A DNA stretch of 64,000 bases, taken from the NCBI RefSeq assembly GCF_000280905.1, contig NZ_ALAP01000030.1, forward strand, positions 124,001-188,000, given 5' to 3'. Positions 34,781 through 43,110 of this stretch are shown here, piece after piece; within the stretch, counting starts at the first letter, position 1; each line of letters begins with the position of its first letter. Position numbers and translations under genes: made by a program. Under the pieces are notes generated by a model. That model was not told the DNA's origin, made no database searches, and saw only the letters and a program-made list of their open reading frames with translations. Source of the stretch: Streptomyces sp. AA1529 (GTDB lineage Bacteria > Actinomycetota > Actinomycetes > Streptomycetales > Streptomycetaceae).

Positions 34781-34993
34781 TCACCGGGAGCCCTTGACCA
34801 CCAGGCTCTCCAGGAGGTCCTCGGTCGCGGCGGTGATCCGCTCGACGGCCTGGTCGAATGCGGCCTGGTTGTGCGCTGCCGGGGCACGGAATCCGGACAC
34901 CTTGCGGACGTACTGGAGTGCGGCCGCGCGCACGTCCTGCTCGGTGACGGCCTCGGCGTAGGGCGGACGCAGGGTCCGGATGCTTCTGCACAT
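34781..34993 (-). CDS. DUF2277 family protein
   Basis: 70 residues from ATG at 34993. The full-length small family is recognisable: MCRSIRTLRPP at the start, VTEQDVRAAALQYVRKVSGF, and AFDQAVERITAATEDLLESL. It appears related to the helical DNA-binding-like proteins found across actinobacteria and proteobacteria. No function is known. It is divergent from the cyclic-nucleotide-binding gene. Confidence 0.85.
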   Translation of the reverse strand: MCRSIRTLRPPYAEAVTEQDVRAAALQYVRKVSGFRAPAAHNQAAFDQAVERITAATEDLLESLVVKGSR

Positions 34994-35108
34994 ACTGCCG
35001 ACCGTACGTCGCGTCTCTCCCGGCTCGCCTGTTCGAGTGAGGAGAGGTACGGTGAAAAGGCCGTGACGTGGGAATACGTCGCTCCGTTCCCGGAAGGGAG
35101 GGCGGGCC

Positions 35109-35579
35109 ATGCAGACCACGACGGGACTGCTCGGCGAGCTGACACCCGAGCAGCGAGAGCGGGTGCGCTCCCTGGGATACGAAGTGCACTTCGACGCCGG
35201 GGAACGGATCTTCGAGGAGGGTTCGAGAGCCGACCGGTTCTGGATACTGCACACCGGTTCGGCGACGCTGGCCATGCACATACCGGGACACCGGGACGTG
35301 GCCATCGACCACGTCCGGCACGGGGAGCTGCTCGGCTGGTCCTGGATGTTCCAGCCGTATGTGTGGTCGCTCGCGGCCCAGGCGGACAGCCCCGTCCGCG
35401 CCCTGGAGTTCGACGCCCTCACGGTGCGGGTGCTGTGCGACGAGGACAAAGCGCTGGGCCTGGCGATGACCAGGTCGGTGGCCGCGGTGATGGCGGACCG
35501 GCTGCAGCGCTGCCGGGCCCGGCTGGTGGATCTGTTCGGGCCCTACGCGCCGCACGACGCCGCCGCCGACCCGATCTGA
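35109..35579 (+). CDS. Cyclic nucleotide-binding domain protein (Crp-like, no HTH)
   Basis: 156 residues, ATG at 35109 with GGAAGGGAGG upstream. It consists of one cNMP-binding beta-roll (residues about 10-125): FDAGERIFEEGSRADRFWIL, GELLGWSWMF, and a terminal helix. The usual phosphate-binding cassette residues are not well matched, so nucleotide binding is uncertain. It lacks the Crp helix-turn-helix and would act through a partner. A weak hairpin lies between its stop and the convergent MreB-like gene. Confidence 0.8.
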   Translation: MQTTTGLLGELTPEQRERVRSLGYEVHFDAGERIFEEGSRADRFWILHTGSATLAMHIPGHRDVAIDHVRHGELLGWSWMFQPYVWSLAAQADSPVRALEFDALTVRVLCDEDKALGLAMTRSVAAVMADRLQRCRARLVDLFGPYAPHDAAADPI

Positions 35580-35641
35580 ACTCCGGCGCCGCGCAGCCGC
35601 CCGTTCGCCGCGCCGGCCGGGGCGGTCGGCGCGGACGGCGG

Positions 35642-36775
35642 TCAGCCGAGGTCCTGCCCCGGCACCGGCACCGCGTCCGCGCCCCCGGCGAGCGCACCCG
35701 CGCCCGCCGGGACGGCTGCGCCCTCGGCCGCCGGGGAGTCCCAGCCCGTCGGGTGCGGGGTGATCCGGCCCGACATCATCGCGGCGAGCCCGTTGACCGC
35801 GCACAGCTCCGGTTCCTCCGCCACCTGCACGGCCATTCCGGTGTGCTCCCGCAGCTGGTCGGCGAGGCCCGGCAGCAGCGCGGTGCCGCCCGCCAGCACC
35901 ATGCCGTGCTCGGCGAGGTCGGCCACCAGGTCGGGCGGGCAGCGGTGCAGCACGATCCGGATCGTGTCCAGGAGGCCGGTGAGCGGGGTCTGGATGGCAC
36001 CGCGCACCTCTTCCGGGTCGATGGTGACGGTGCGGGCGAGGCCCGAGACCACGTCCCGGCCCTGTACCTCGATGGTCCCGGTGTAGACGCCGGTGCCGAC
36101 GCCGCCGCTGCCGAGCAGCGCCAGGTGGAGCGGGCGGACGTCCTGGCTGGGCAGCAGCAGCTCGTGCCGGTTGCGCAGGTACTGCACCACGGAGTGGTGG
36201 ATGGTGTCCCCGCCCAGGCCGACCGTGCCGGCCGCCACGATGGCCCCCAGGGAGACGACCGCGATCTGGGTGCTGGTCGTCCCGCACAGCAACACCATCG
36301 CCCCTTCGGGGTGGACGACGGGGAGTCCGGAGCCGATCGCCGCGGCGATCGGGGCCTCCACCAGCTCGACGTGGCGCGCCCCCACCCCGGAGAGCGTCTC
36401 GACGGCTGCGCGGCGCGTCAGCGGGTCGGCGTCGTGCGGGACGGTGACCACGGCCCGCTGCATCGTCCGGCGCCGCTTGAGGCGGGGCAGCTGCTCGCCG
36501 ATGAGGGTCCGCACCATCCGCCGGGCCATCTCGATGTCCACCACATGGCCGTTGGCGATCGGCCGGATGACCTCGATGTGCTGCGGCGTGCGCCCCGCCA
36601 TCCGTTCCGCGGCCTGGCCGACCGCGATCAGGCTGCCGGAGTAGGTGTTGACCGCGACGGCCGACGGCTGGTCGACGATGAGCCCCGCACCCTTCGCGTA
36701 CACACGGGTCCTGGCCGCCCCCAGGTCGACGGCGACGGAGCAGCGGGTCAGAGACTCAAGGCTGGAGCAGCTCAT
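35642..36775 (-). CDS. Diverged MreB/Mbl-type bacterial actin
   Basis: 377 residues, near the family length plus a 35-residue Ala/Gly/Pro tail. It starts at ATG 36775 with AAGGA upstream. The actin-fold sequence is clear: AVDLGAARTRVYAKG (phosphate 1 region), PIANGHVVDIEMARRMV, VTVPHDADPLTRRA, IAAAIGSGLPV, and LAGGTALLPGLADQL (adenosine motif). However, phosphate 2, usually DIGGGTT, reads LLCGTTST, and the usual EEPMAAAIG reads EAPIAAAIG, so ATP hydrolysis may be impaired. Streptomyces often carry such extra paralogues besides the sporulation MreB. It stands alone, without mreCD. Confidence 0.85.
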   Translation of the reverse strand: MSCSSLESLTRCSVAVDLGAARTRVYAKGAGLIVDQPSAVAVNTYSGSLIAVGQAAERMAGRTPQHIEVIRPIANGHVVDIEMARRMVRTLIGEQLPRLKRRRTMQRAVVTVPHDADPLTRRAAVETLSGVGARHVELVEAPIAAAIGSGLPVVHPEGAMVLLCGTTSTQIAVVSLGAIVAAGTVGLGGDTIHHSVVQYLRNRHELLLPSQDVRPLHLALLGSGGVGTGVYTGTIEVQGRDVVSGLARTVTIDPEEVRGAIQTPLTGLLDTIRIVLHRCPPDLVADLAEHGMVLAGGTALLPGLADQLREHTGMAVQVAEEPELCAVNGLAAMMSGRITPHPTGWDSPAAEGAAVPAGAGALAGGADAVPVPGQDLG

Positions 36776-37030
36776 GGCGCTCGTGTCCTTCCGGCAGGCT
36801 GGCGTGTACCAGTGGACCGCCGCGTGACGGAGCCGAGGGACGGTCCACGGCTCAGCCTGTGCTCCTGCGCGGGGGCGCGCCCGCCGAGCGCGTCCGCGGG
36901 GGTGACGCGGGCCGTTCCGCGGCCCGCGTCCGGATGCGCTCCGGTGCTTCCCGGGCCCGGTGCCGTCCGCGGTGCGCGCCTCCGCGGCGCGCTCTCCCGC
37001 GGGGAACCGCTCCCGGCGTACCGGACGGGG

Positions 37031-38935
37031 TCAGCCGGCCGGCGCCTCCGCGGCCGGCGCCTCCGCGGGCTGTTCGCCCGCGAGGAACTGGGTGCGGTGG
37101 AGTTCCTCGTAGCGGCCGCCCGTGGCCAGCAGCTCCTCGTGGGTGCCCTGCTCGACGATCCGGCCCTCTTCCAGGACGAGGATCCGGTCGGCGGCCCGCA
37201 CGGTGGACAGCCGGTGGGCGATGACGAGGGAGGTGCGGCCCTGCAGCGCCTCGGCGAGCGCTTCCTGCACGGCGGCCTCGGAGGTGGAGTCCAGGTGGGC
37301 CGTCGCCTCGTCCAGCAGCACGAGGCGGGGCCGGGCGAGCAGCAGCCGGGCGATGGTCAGCCGTTGCCGCTCGCCGCCGGAGAGCCGGTAGCCGCGTTCC
37401 CCGACGAGGGTGTCCAGCCCGTCGGGCAGGGAGGCGACCAGTCCGTCGAGGCGGGCCCGGCGCAGCGCGGACCACAGCTCCTCGTCGGTGGCCTCCGGGC
37501 GGGGCAGCAGCAGGTTGGCGCGGATGGTGTCGTGGAAGAGGTGCCCGTCCTGGGTGACCATGCCGAGCGTCTGCCGGATCGTGGCGGCGCTCAGGTCGCG
37601 CACGTCCGTCCCGCCGAGCCGGACGGCGCCGCTGTCCACGTCGTAGAGGCGGGGGAGCAGCGAGGCGAGGGTGGATTTGCCCGCGCCCGAGGAGCCCACG
37701 AGGGCGACCATCTGTCCTGGTTCGGCGCGGAAGGAGATGCCGTGCAGCACCTCCTCGCCGCCCCGGGTGTCGAGCGTGGCGACCTCCTCCAGGGAGGCGA
37801 GGGAGACCTTGTCGGGGGAGGGGTAGCCGAAGTGGACGTCGTCGAACTCGACGGAGACGGGACCGGCGGGCACCTCTTCCGCGTCCGGCTTCTCCTCGAT
37901 CAGGGGTTGGAGGTCGAGGACTTCGAAGACCCGCTGGAAGCTGACGAGGGCGCTCATGACCGCGACCCGGGCGCTGGCCAGGGCGGTCAGCGGGGCGTAC
38001 AGGCGGGTGAGCAGCAGCGCGAGGGAGACGACGGCGCCCGGCTCCAGGCTGCCGCGCAGCGCGTAGTAGCCGCCGAGTCCGTAGACGAGGGCGAGCGCGA
38101 GGGCCGCCACCAGGGTCAGCGCGGTGAAGAAGACCTCCTGCACCATGGCGGTGCGCACTCCGATGGCGCGTACCCGGTCGGCGCGGGCGGCGAACTCCTC
38201 GGACTCCTCGCGCGGCCGTCCGAACAGCTTGACCAGGGTGGCACCGGGTGCGGAGAAGCGCTCGGTCATCTGGGTGCTCATCCGGGCGTTGTGGTCGGCC
38301 CGCTCCCGCTCCAGCCGGGCGAGCCGGGCGCCCATCCGCCGGGCCGGGAGGACGAACAGCGGCAGCAGCACCAGCGCGAGCAGGGTGATCCGCCAGGAGA
38401 GGTTGAACATCACCACCAGGGTCAGCAGCAGGGTGACGACGTTGCTGAAGACCTGCGAGAGGGTGGAGGAGAAGGCGCGCTGGGCGCCGATGACGTCGTT
38501 GTTGAGGCGGCTCACCAGGGCACCGGTGCGGGTGCGGGTGAAGAAGGCCACCGGCATCCGCTGCACATGGTCGTAGACGGCGGTACGCAGATCGAGGATG
38601 AGTCCCTCCCCGACACGCGCGGACAGCCAGCGGGTCAGAAGGCCGACGCCCGCCTCCGCCAGGGCGATGGCCGCGATCAGCCCGGCCAGTCCCAGCACGG
38701 TGCCGGCGGCGGCCTGTTGGTCGATCGCGGTCACCACCCGGCCCGCGAGCAGCGGGGTGGCCACGGTGAGCACCGCGAGCACGCTGCTGAGCAGCATGAA
38801 CACGAGCATTCTGCGGTGGTGGCGGTGTGCGAAGCGGACGATGCGGCCGATCGCGGCCGCGGAGAAGGGGTGCTGGTCCTGGTGGGCCTGGCGTGCGCTG
38901 TAGAGCGCCTGCCAAGCGGTCATCTCCATGCTCAT
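37031..38935 (-). CDS. ABC exporter, fused membrane and ATPase domains
   Basis: 634 residues. Six membrane helices (about 40-330; LVFMLLSSVLAVLTVATPLLAG first) are followed by a nucleotide-binding domain with Walker A VGSSGAGKST, signature LSGGERQR, Walker B VLLDEATAHLDS and switch His in IAHRLST. It is a type IV exporter half-transporter of the MsbA/multidrug type, acting as a homodimer, or as a heterodimer with an unlinked partner. ATG at 38935 appears leaderless: the -10 box ends 7 bases upstream and there is no ribosome site. The promoter has a MerR-type elongated spacer with a dyad, implying induction by a MerR regulator, possibly the TipA-type protein encoded 6 kb away or another. Confidence 0.93.
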   Translation of the reverse strand: MSMEMTAWQALYSARQAHQDQHPFSAAAIGRIVRFAHRHHRRMLVFMLLSSVLAVLTVATPLLAGRVVTAIDQQAAAGTVLGLAGLIAAIALAEAGVGLLTRWLSARVGEGLILDLRTAVYDHVQRMPVAFFTRTRTGALVSRLNNDVIGAQRAFSSTLSQVFSNVVTLLLTLVVMFNLSWRITLLALVLLPLFVLPARRMGARLARLERERADHNARMSTQMTERFSAPGATLVKLFGRPREESEEFAARADRVRAIGVRTAMVQEVFFTALTLVAALALALVYGLGGYYALRGSLEPGAVVSLALLLTRLYAPLTALASARVAVMSALVSFQRVFEVLDLQPLIEEKPDAEEVPAGPVSVEFDDVHFGYPSPDKVSLASLEEVATLDTRGGEEVLHGISFRAEPGQMVALVGSSGAGKSTLASLLPRLYDVDSGAVRLGGTDVRDLSAATIRQTLGMVTQDGHLFHDTIRANLLLPRPEATDEELWSALRRARLDGLVASLPDGLDTLVGERGYRLSGGERQRLTIARLLLARPRLVLLDEATAHLDSTSEAAVQEALAEALQGRTSLVIAHRLSTVRAADRILVLEEGRIVEQGTHEELLATGGRYEELHRTQFLAGEQPAEAPAAEAPAG

Positions 38936-38941
38936 GGCGTG

Positions 38942-38972
38942 AGGCTAGAACTTGAAGCTACGTTTAAGTCAA
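38942..38972 (-). promoter_or_regulatory. MerR-type promoter with 19-bp spacer and dyad, ABC exporter
   Basis: On the minus strand -35 TTGACT (38972-38967), 19 bases, then -10 TAGCCT (38947-38942). An imperfect dyad (CTTGA...TCAAG and ACTT...AAGT arms, 38951-38973 on the + strand) fills the spacer. Over-long spacers with a central dyad are the signature of MerR-family activation. The -10 to ATG distance implies a leaderless message. Confidence 0.6.
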
Positions 38973-39125
38973 GGGTCTGACCAGCTGTGACGGCCTTGCG
39001 ACCCGCGGTCGTGCACGTGCATCGGCACATGCATCCGTACATGAACGAAGTTATGATCCCGGGAAGTTGGCAGTTCACGGCTGCGCGACCCGGTCCTGCA
39101 CATTCGACCACCTCAGGAGTTCCAA

Positions 39126-39365
39126 GTGCCCGACGCGTTCAACGGCATGGCCGCCAGGGACCTCCAGGGGGTCGTGTGGAGAAAGAGCCGCTTCAGCAAC
39201 TCGCAGGGAGCCTGCGTGGAGTTCGCCAAGCTGCCCAACGGGGAGATCGCCATGCGCAACTCGCGCTTCCCCGACGGGCCCGCGCTCGTCTACACGTCCG
39301 CCGAACTGGAGGCGATGATCCTCGGCGTCAAGGACGGTGAGTTCGACGACCTGACAGCCCGCTGA
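39126..39365 (+). CDS. DUF397 protein
   Basis: 79 residues, GTG at 39126 with AGGAG upstream. The family signature is plain: VWRKSRFSNSQGACVEFAKL, IAMRNSRFPDGPALVYTSAE and FDDL near the end. In Streptomyces these small proteins are partners of XRE-DUF5753 regulators (WhiJ type) and probably bind them to relieve repression. Its 3' end overlaps the convergent ATPase gene by 38 bases. Confidence 0.9.
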   Translation: MPDAFNGMAARDLQGVVWRKSRFSNSQGACVEFAKLPNGEIAMRNSRFPDGPALVYTSAELEAMILGVKDGEFDDLTAR

Positions 39366-40221
39366 CGACCGGCACTCCGCCGAGGGCCGGGGCCTCGCCG
39401 AGAGCCGGTGCCTCGCGCCCGGTCCGGAAGAGCGCCCAGACGATCTTCCCGGCGAGCGGGCCCGAGAGCGGGTGCCAGCCCCAGGCGTCGCTGAAGGAGT
39501 CGACCAGGCACAGGCCGCGGCCCGACTCCGCCGTGAAGCCGGGCGTCTCGTACTCCGCGTCCTCGGAGTACGAGACGCCCGACGCGTCGCACGCGGCGAA
39601 CGCGTCAGCGGCTTCCACGGCGCCCCCGTGTCCCCCGTTTCCCCCGTTTCCCCCGTGTCCGGGAGGCCCCTCGGGATCGAGGGGCCTCCCGGGTTCAAGA
39701 GGGGCCCCGAAAGCCGAGGCACCCCCTCGATCCATGGAGCCCCCGTACTCCATGGAGCCCGCGAGTGCCGACCGGCCCTGGAGGCCGGCGGGTGTCCCGC
39801 GGTCGTCGAATCCCCCGTGTGCCCCCCGGTGCGCGGCGGTGTCCCGCACGGCCGTCACATCGGGGGGCTGGTCGCTGGGGTCCCGTACGGCACAGACCAG
39901 CCGGGCCGACCAGCGCATCAGATGCAGCCGGACCGGTGGGTCGCCCTCGTCCCCCGACGCCGCCCCGTGATCGGCGCCGGGGGTGAGGCCGTGCCGCATG
40001 GCGTTGGTCACCAGTTCGGAGACCACCAGCGCCACGTCGTCGAACTTCTCTGCCAGGTCCCAGTACCGGAGCGTGCTGCGGGTGAAGTTCCGGGCGCTGG
40101 AGACCGCTTCGTAGCGCGGCGGGAGCGCACAGGAAGCGGAGCCGGAGGCCGAGGCGGCATCCGGCGTACGGAGGCCCTCGCTTAAGGGCTCCAGCACCGT
40201 CGATCCTTCGGTCCCCAACAA
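39328..40221 (-). CDS. HATPase_c anti-sigma-type ATP-binding regulator with long insertion and a TTA codon
   Basis: 297 residues. Start TTG at 40221 (or the next codon, also TTG), with AGGAG upstream. N-box ELVTNAMRHG and G1 motif LVCAVRDPSDQPP mark the Bergerat ATPase fold of SpoIIAB/RsbW-like kinases. The G2 motif (SGRGLCLVDSFSDAWGW) comes only after an insertion of about 110 residues that is low complexity (Gly/Asn/His runs). Codon 13 is TTA (40183-40185), the only one I noticed in the window, so translation should depend on bldA tRNA and be tied to development. It forms a whiJ-type cluster with the DUF397 and XRE-DUF5753 genes beside it. Confidence 0.88.
   Translation of the reverse strand: MLGTEGSTVLEPLSEGLRTPDAASASGSASCALPPRYEAVSSARNFTRSTLRYWDLAEKFDDVALVVSELVTNAMRHGLTPGADHGAASGDEGDPPVRLHLMRWSARLVCAVRDPSDQPPDVTAVRDTAAHRGAHGGFDDRGTPAGLQGRSALAGSMEYGGSMDRGGASAFGAPLEPGRPLDPEGPPGHGGNGGNGGHGGAVEAADAFAACDASGVSYSEDAEYETPGFTAESGRGLCLVDSFSDAWGWHPLSGPLAGKIVWALFRTGREAPALGEAPALGGVPVVSGLSGRRTHRP
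39541..39580. repeat. 17-bp perfect inverted repeat inside the ATPase insertion
   Basis: Arms GGGCGTCTCGTACTCCG (39541-39557) and its exact complement (39564-39580) flank a 6-base loop. It lies within coding sequence, in the non-conserved insertion. A stem this stable in the message could slow ribosomes or be a trace of an inserted element. Confidence 0.8.
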
Positions 40222-40496
40222 GGGCCACTCCTGGCGTCAGCGGCAGTGTCGATCCTGTGCGGATCCTGTCGGCCGTGCTACCCCGCCTGGTGCGGGCGCC
40301 ACAGCGCAACCCACGCGGCCAACTTGCGTACCGGCGAGTCCACTTGTGCCCTCCCCATGGTTCCCAATGCTCACAGCAGATGCAAGGGCAGATGCACGTG
40401 CACGAGAGACTTTCGATCGTGTGTAATCGGCTGCGCACGCAACGGAGCGCGGGGATGGCACACTTCCCTTCAAGCAGGGGTGGAGGGCTGATCGGA
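40222..40496. other. Divergent promoter region of the whiJ-type cluster
   Basis: 275 bases between the ATPase and XRE genes, noticeably less G+C-rich than the flanks (40330-40440). An open frame continues from the XRE gene through it, but the XRE start is set by GGAGGG at the far end. No exact operator repeat was found. Confidence 0.5.
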
Positions 40497-41402
40497 ATGG
40501 CAGCAGAATCGGCAGGGAGCGACCTCGGGGCGGCGAAGGGAGTGAACAGCTCCAGCGGCTCGATGGTCCGGCGCATCCTGCTCGGATCGCAGCTCAGGAG
40601 ATTGCGCGAGGCCCGCGGCGTCACCCGCGAGGCCGCCGGGTACTCGATCCGGGCCTCCGAGTCCAAAATCAGCCGGATGGAGCTGGGCCGGGTCAGTTTC
40701 AAGGCCCGCGACGTGGAGGACCTGCTCACGCTCTACGGCGTCACCGACGACGCCGAACGCGCCCCCCTCCTGGGGCTGGCCAGGGACTCCAGCGTCGCCG
40801 GCTGGTGGCACAACTTCAGCGACGTGCTGCCCGGCTGGTTCCAGACCTACGTCGGGCTGGAGGGTGCCGCCTCGCACATCAGCACGTTCGAGGTCCAGTT
40901 CGTGCACGGCCTGCTGCAGACGGGCGAGTACGCCCGGGCCGTGGTCGCCGCCGGCCACCGCACCCCGCTGGCCGAGGAGGACGCCGAGCGCCGCGTCGCG
41001 CTCCGGCTGGAGCGGCAGAAGCTGCTCCTGGGCGAGAGCGCCCCGCAGTTGGTCTGCGTGCTGGACGAGGCCGCGCTGCACCGGCCGTTCGGCTCGACGG
41101 CGGTCATGGAGGCCCAGCTCGCCCACCTCGCCGAGGTCTCCCACCAGCCCAACGTGCACCTGCACGTGGTCCCGTTCGCCATCGGTGGGCACGCCGCCGA
41201 GGCCGGCGCCTTCACCCTGCTGCGCTTCCCGGAGTCCGACCTCAACGACATCGTCTACCTCGAGCAGCTCACCAGTGCCCTGTACCTGGACAAGCGGGAC
41301 GAGGTGACACAGTACGACCAGGTGCTGCGGCGACTGGTGGATATCAGCCTTTCTCCCGAAGACACCCGGGATCATCTGTGGCGAATCCGCCAACTCCTGT
41401 GA
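40497..41402 (+). CDS. XRE-family regulator with DUF5753 (WhiJ type)
   Basis: 301 residues from ATG at 40497 behind GGAGGG. The N-terminal Xre helix-turn-helix covers about 20-80 (GSQLRRLREARGVTREAAGY, ISRMELGRVSFKARDVEDLL). DUF5753 covers about 105-295: PGWFQTYVGLEGAASHISTF, VHGLLQTGEYARAVV, ALRLERQKLL and VHLHVVPFAIGGHAAEAGAF. WhiJ-type proteins repress developmental genes until a DUF397 partner intervenes. The neighbouring DUF397 and ATPase genes complete the set. Confidence 0.92.
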   Translation: MAAESAGSDLGAAKGVNSSSGSMVRRILLGSQLRRLREARGVTREAAGYSIRASESKISRMELGRVSFKARDVEDLLTLYGVTDDAERAPLLGLARDSSVAGWWHNFSDVLPGWFQTYVGLEGAASHISTFEVQFVHGLLQTGEYARAVVAAGHRTPLAEEDAERRVALRLERQKLLLGESAPQLVCVLDEAALHRPFGSTAVMEAQLAHLAEVSHQPNVHLHVVPFAIGGHAAEAGAFTLLRFPESDLNDIVYLEQLTSALYLDKRDEVTQYDQVLRRLVDISLSPEDTRDHLWRIRQLL

Positions 41403-41458
41403 TGCGTCGGTACGATGACCAAGCAGCAGCATCTCCTTCAACCCCCCGAAGGAATGGC

Positions 41459-42916
41459 ATGGCCTACTTCACGGATCTGGCACTCCAGTGCATAGACGGC
41501 GAGTGGCGTCCCGGCTCCGGCTCCTGGGACATCATCGACTTCAACCCGTACAACGGGGAGAAGCTCGCCTCCATCACCGTCGCCACACGCGACGAGGTGG
41601 ACGAGGCATATCGCGCGGCCGAGCGCGCGCAGCGCGACTGGGCTGCCACCAACCCGTACACCCGCAGACGGGTCTTCGAGCGGGCGATCCGGGTCATCGA
41701 GGAGCACGAGCCGCAGATCACCGAGGCCATCATCGCCGAGTTGGGCGGCACCCGGCACAAGGCGGCCTTCGAGATCCACATGGTGAAGGAGTTCTTCCGG
41801 GAGGCGCTCCAGCTCTCGCTCAACCCGCTCGGGGAGATCCTGCCCTCCTCGGTGCCCGGCAAGGAGAACCGCGTCTACCGGGACCCGGTGGGGGTCGTGG
41901 GGGTGATCTCCCCGTTCAACTACCCGTTCCTGCTGGCGGTCAAGTCCGTGGCGCCGGCCCTGGCACTGGGCAACGCCACGGTCCTCAAGCCGCACCAGTC
42001 GACCCCGGTGTGCGGGGGCACCCTGGTCGCCAAGGTGCTGGAGGACGCCGGGCTGCCGCCGGGGCTGGTGAACGTGGTGATCACCGACAGCGCGGAGATC
42101 GGCGACACGCTGATCGAGCACCCGGTGCCGAAGGTCATCTCCTTCACCGGCTCCGACCGCGTCGGCCGCCACGTGGCCACCGTCGCGGGCCGCAACTTCA
42201 AGCGGGTGATACTCCAACTCGGCTCCAACAGCGGGCTGGTGGTGCTGGACGACGCCGATGTGGACTACGCCGTGGACGCCGCGGTCTACAGCCGCTTCGT
42301 CAACCAGGGCCAACTGTGCATGGCGGCCAACCGGATCATCGTGGACCGCAGCCTGGAGCGGGAGTTCACCGCGAAGTTCGTCGACCGGGTCGGCAGGCTG
42401 GTGGTGGGGGACCCGGCGAAGCCGGAGACCCACATCGGTCCGCTGATCAACTCCCGGCAGGCGGAGCGGGTGACGGCCATCGTCGAGCAGGCCCTCTCCG
42501 AAGGCGCCACGGCGCTGCTGCACGGTTCCGCGGACGGCAACCTCGTCTCGCCCAGTGTGCTGGCGGACCTGCCCGCCGACTCCCCGCTGCGCCACGAGGA
42601 GATCTTCGGGCCGGTCGCGCTGATCATCGGCGCGGACGGCGAGGAGGACGCGGTACGGGTCGCCAACGACACCCCCTACGGACTCGCCGGCGCGGTGCAC
42701 ACCGCGGACATCGAGCGCGGTGTCGCCTTCGCCCGCCGGATCGAGGCGGGCATGGTGCACGTGAACGATTCCACGGTCGCCGACGAGCCGATCGTGCCGT
42801 ACGGCGGCGAGAAGCACTCGGGCCTCGGCAGGCTGAACGGCCCGCAGGTGGTGGAGGCGTTCACCACCACCCGCTGGGTCTCCATCCAGCGGGAGCGCAG
42901 CGAGTTCCCGTTCTGA
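41459..42916 (+). CDS. Aldehyde dehydrogenase family protein with Gln at the general-base position
   Basis: 485 residues from ATG at 41459, with GAAGGA five bases upstream. It begins 56 bases after the XRE gene. The NAD(P)-binding segments (VISPFNYPFLLAVKSVAPAL, LKPHQSTP, FTGSDRVGRHVA) and the C-terminal PYGGEKHSGLGR resemble benzaldehyde/salicylaldehyde-type dehydrogenases. The nucleophile is Cys287 (NQGQLCMAANR). The usual ELGG general base is QLGS here (Gln253), at the normal 34-residue spacing from the Cys, so classic aldehyde oxidation may be slow or the chemistry altered. Substrate unknown. Confidence 0.9.
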   Translation: MAYFTDLALQCIDGEWRPGSGSWDIIDFNPYNGEKLASITVATRDEVDEAYRAAERAQRDWAATNPYTRRRVFERAIRVIEEHEPQITEAIIAELGGTRHKAAFEIHMVKEFFREALQLSLNPLGEILPSSVPGKENRVYRDPVGVVGVISPFNYPFLLAVKSVAPALALGNATVLKPHQSTPVCGGTLVAKVLEDAGLPPGLVNVVITDSAEIGDTLIEHPVPKVISFTGSDRVGRHVATVAGRNFKRVILQLGSNSGLVVLDDADVDYAVDAAVYSRFVNQGQLCMAANRIIVDRSLEREFTAKFVDRVGRLVVGDPAKPETHIGPLINSRQAERVTAIVEQALSEGATALLHGSADGNLVSPSVLADLPADSPLRHEEIFGPVALIIGADGEEDAVRVANDTPYGLAGAVHTADIERGVAFARRIEAGMVHVNDSTVADEPIVPYGGEKHSGLGRLNGPQVVEAFTTTRWVSIQRERSEFPF

Positions 42917-42970
42917 CCGTCCCGGCCGCTCCAGCCCGTTCCGGCCGTTCCGCCCGGCCCCGTCGCGTTC

Positions 42971-42990
42971 GCCGCCCGGGGCCGGGCGGC
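42971..42990. terminator. Hairpin after the aldehyde dehydrogenase gene
   Basis: GCCGCCCG (42971-42978), loop GGGC, CGGGCGGC (42983-42990), exact. It begins 54 bases past the stop codon and has no U-tract. Confidence 0.5.
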
Positions 42991-43110
42991 GCCCCCGAAA
43001 TGCCGTACCGCTCCTGCGCGATCGAGGACAGAACCTGACCGCGAGGCCGCATAGCTTGTGGTCATCGGCCGGGGAGAGGCCCCGGACCGACCCGAGAGGT
43101 GGCGAGCAGC

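Noticed and set aside
34871..38980. 1369-codon open frame on the + strand across the MreB-like and ABC genes
   Set aside because: It crosses two well-supported minus-strand genes and shows no protein family features.
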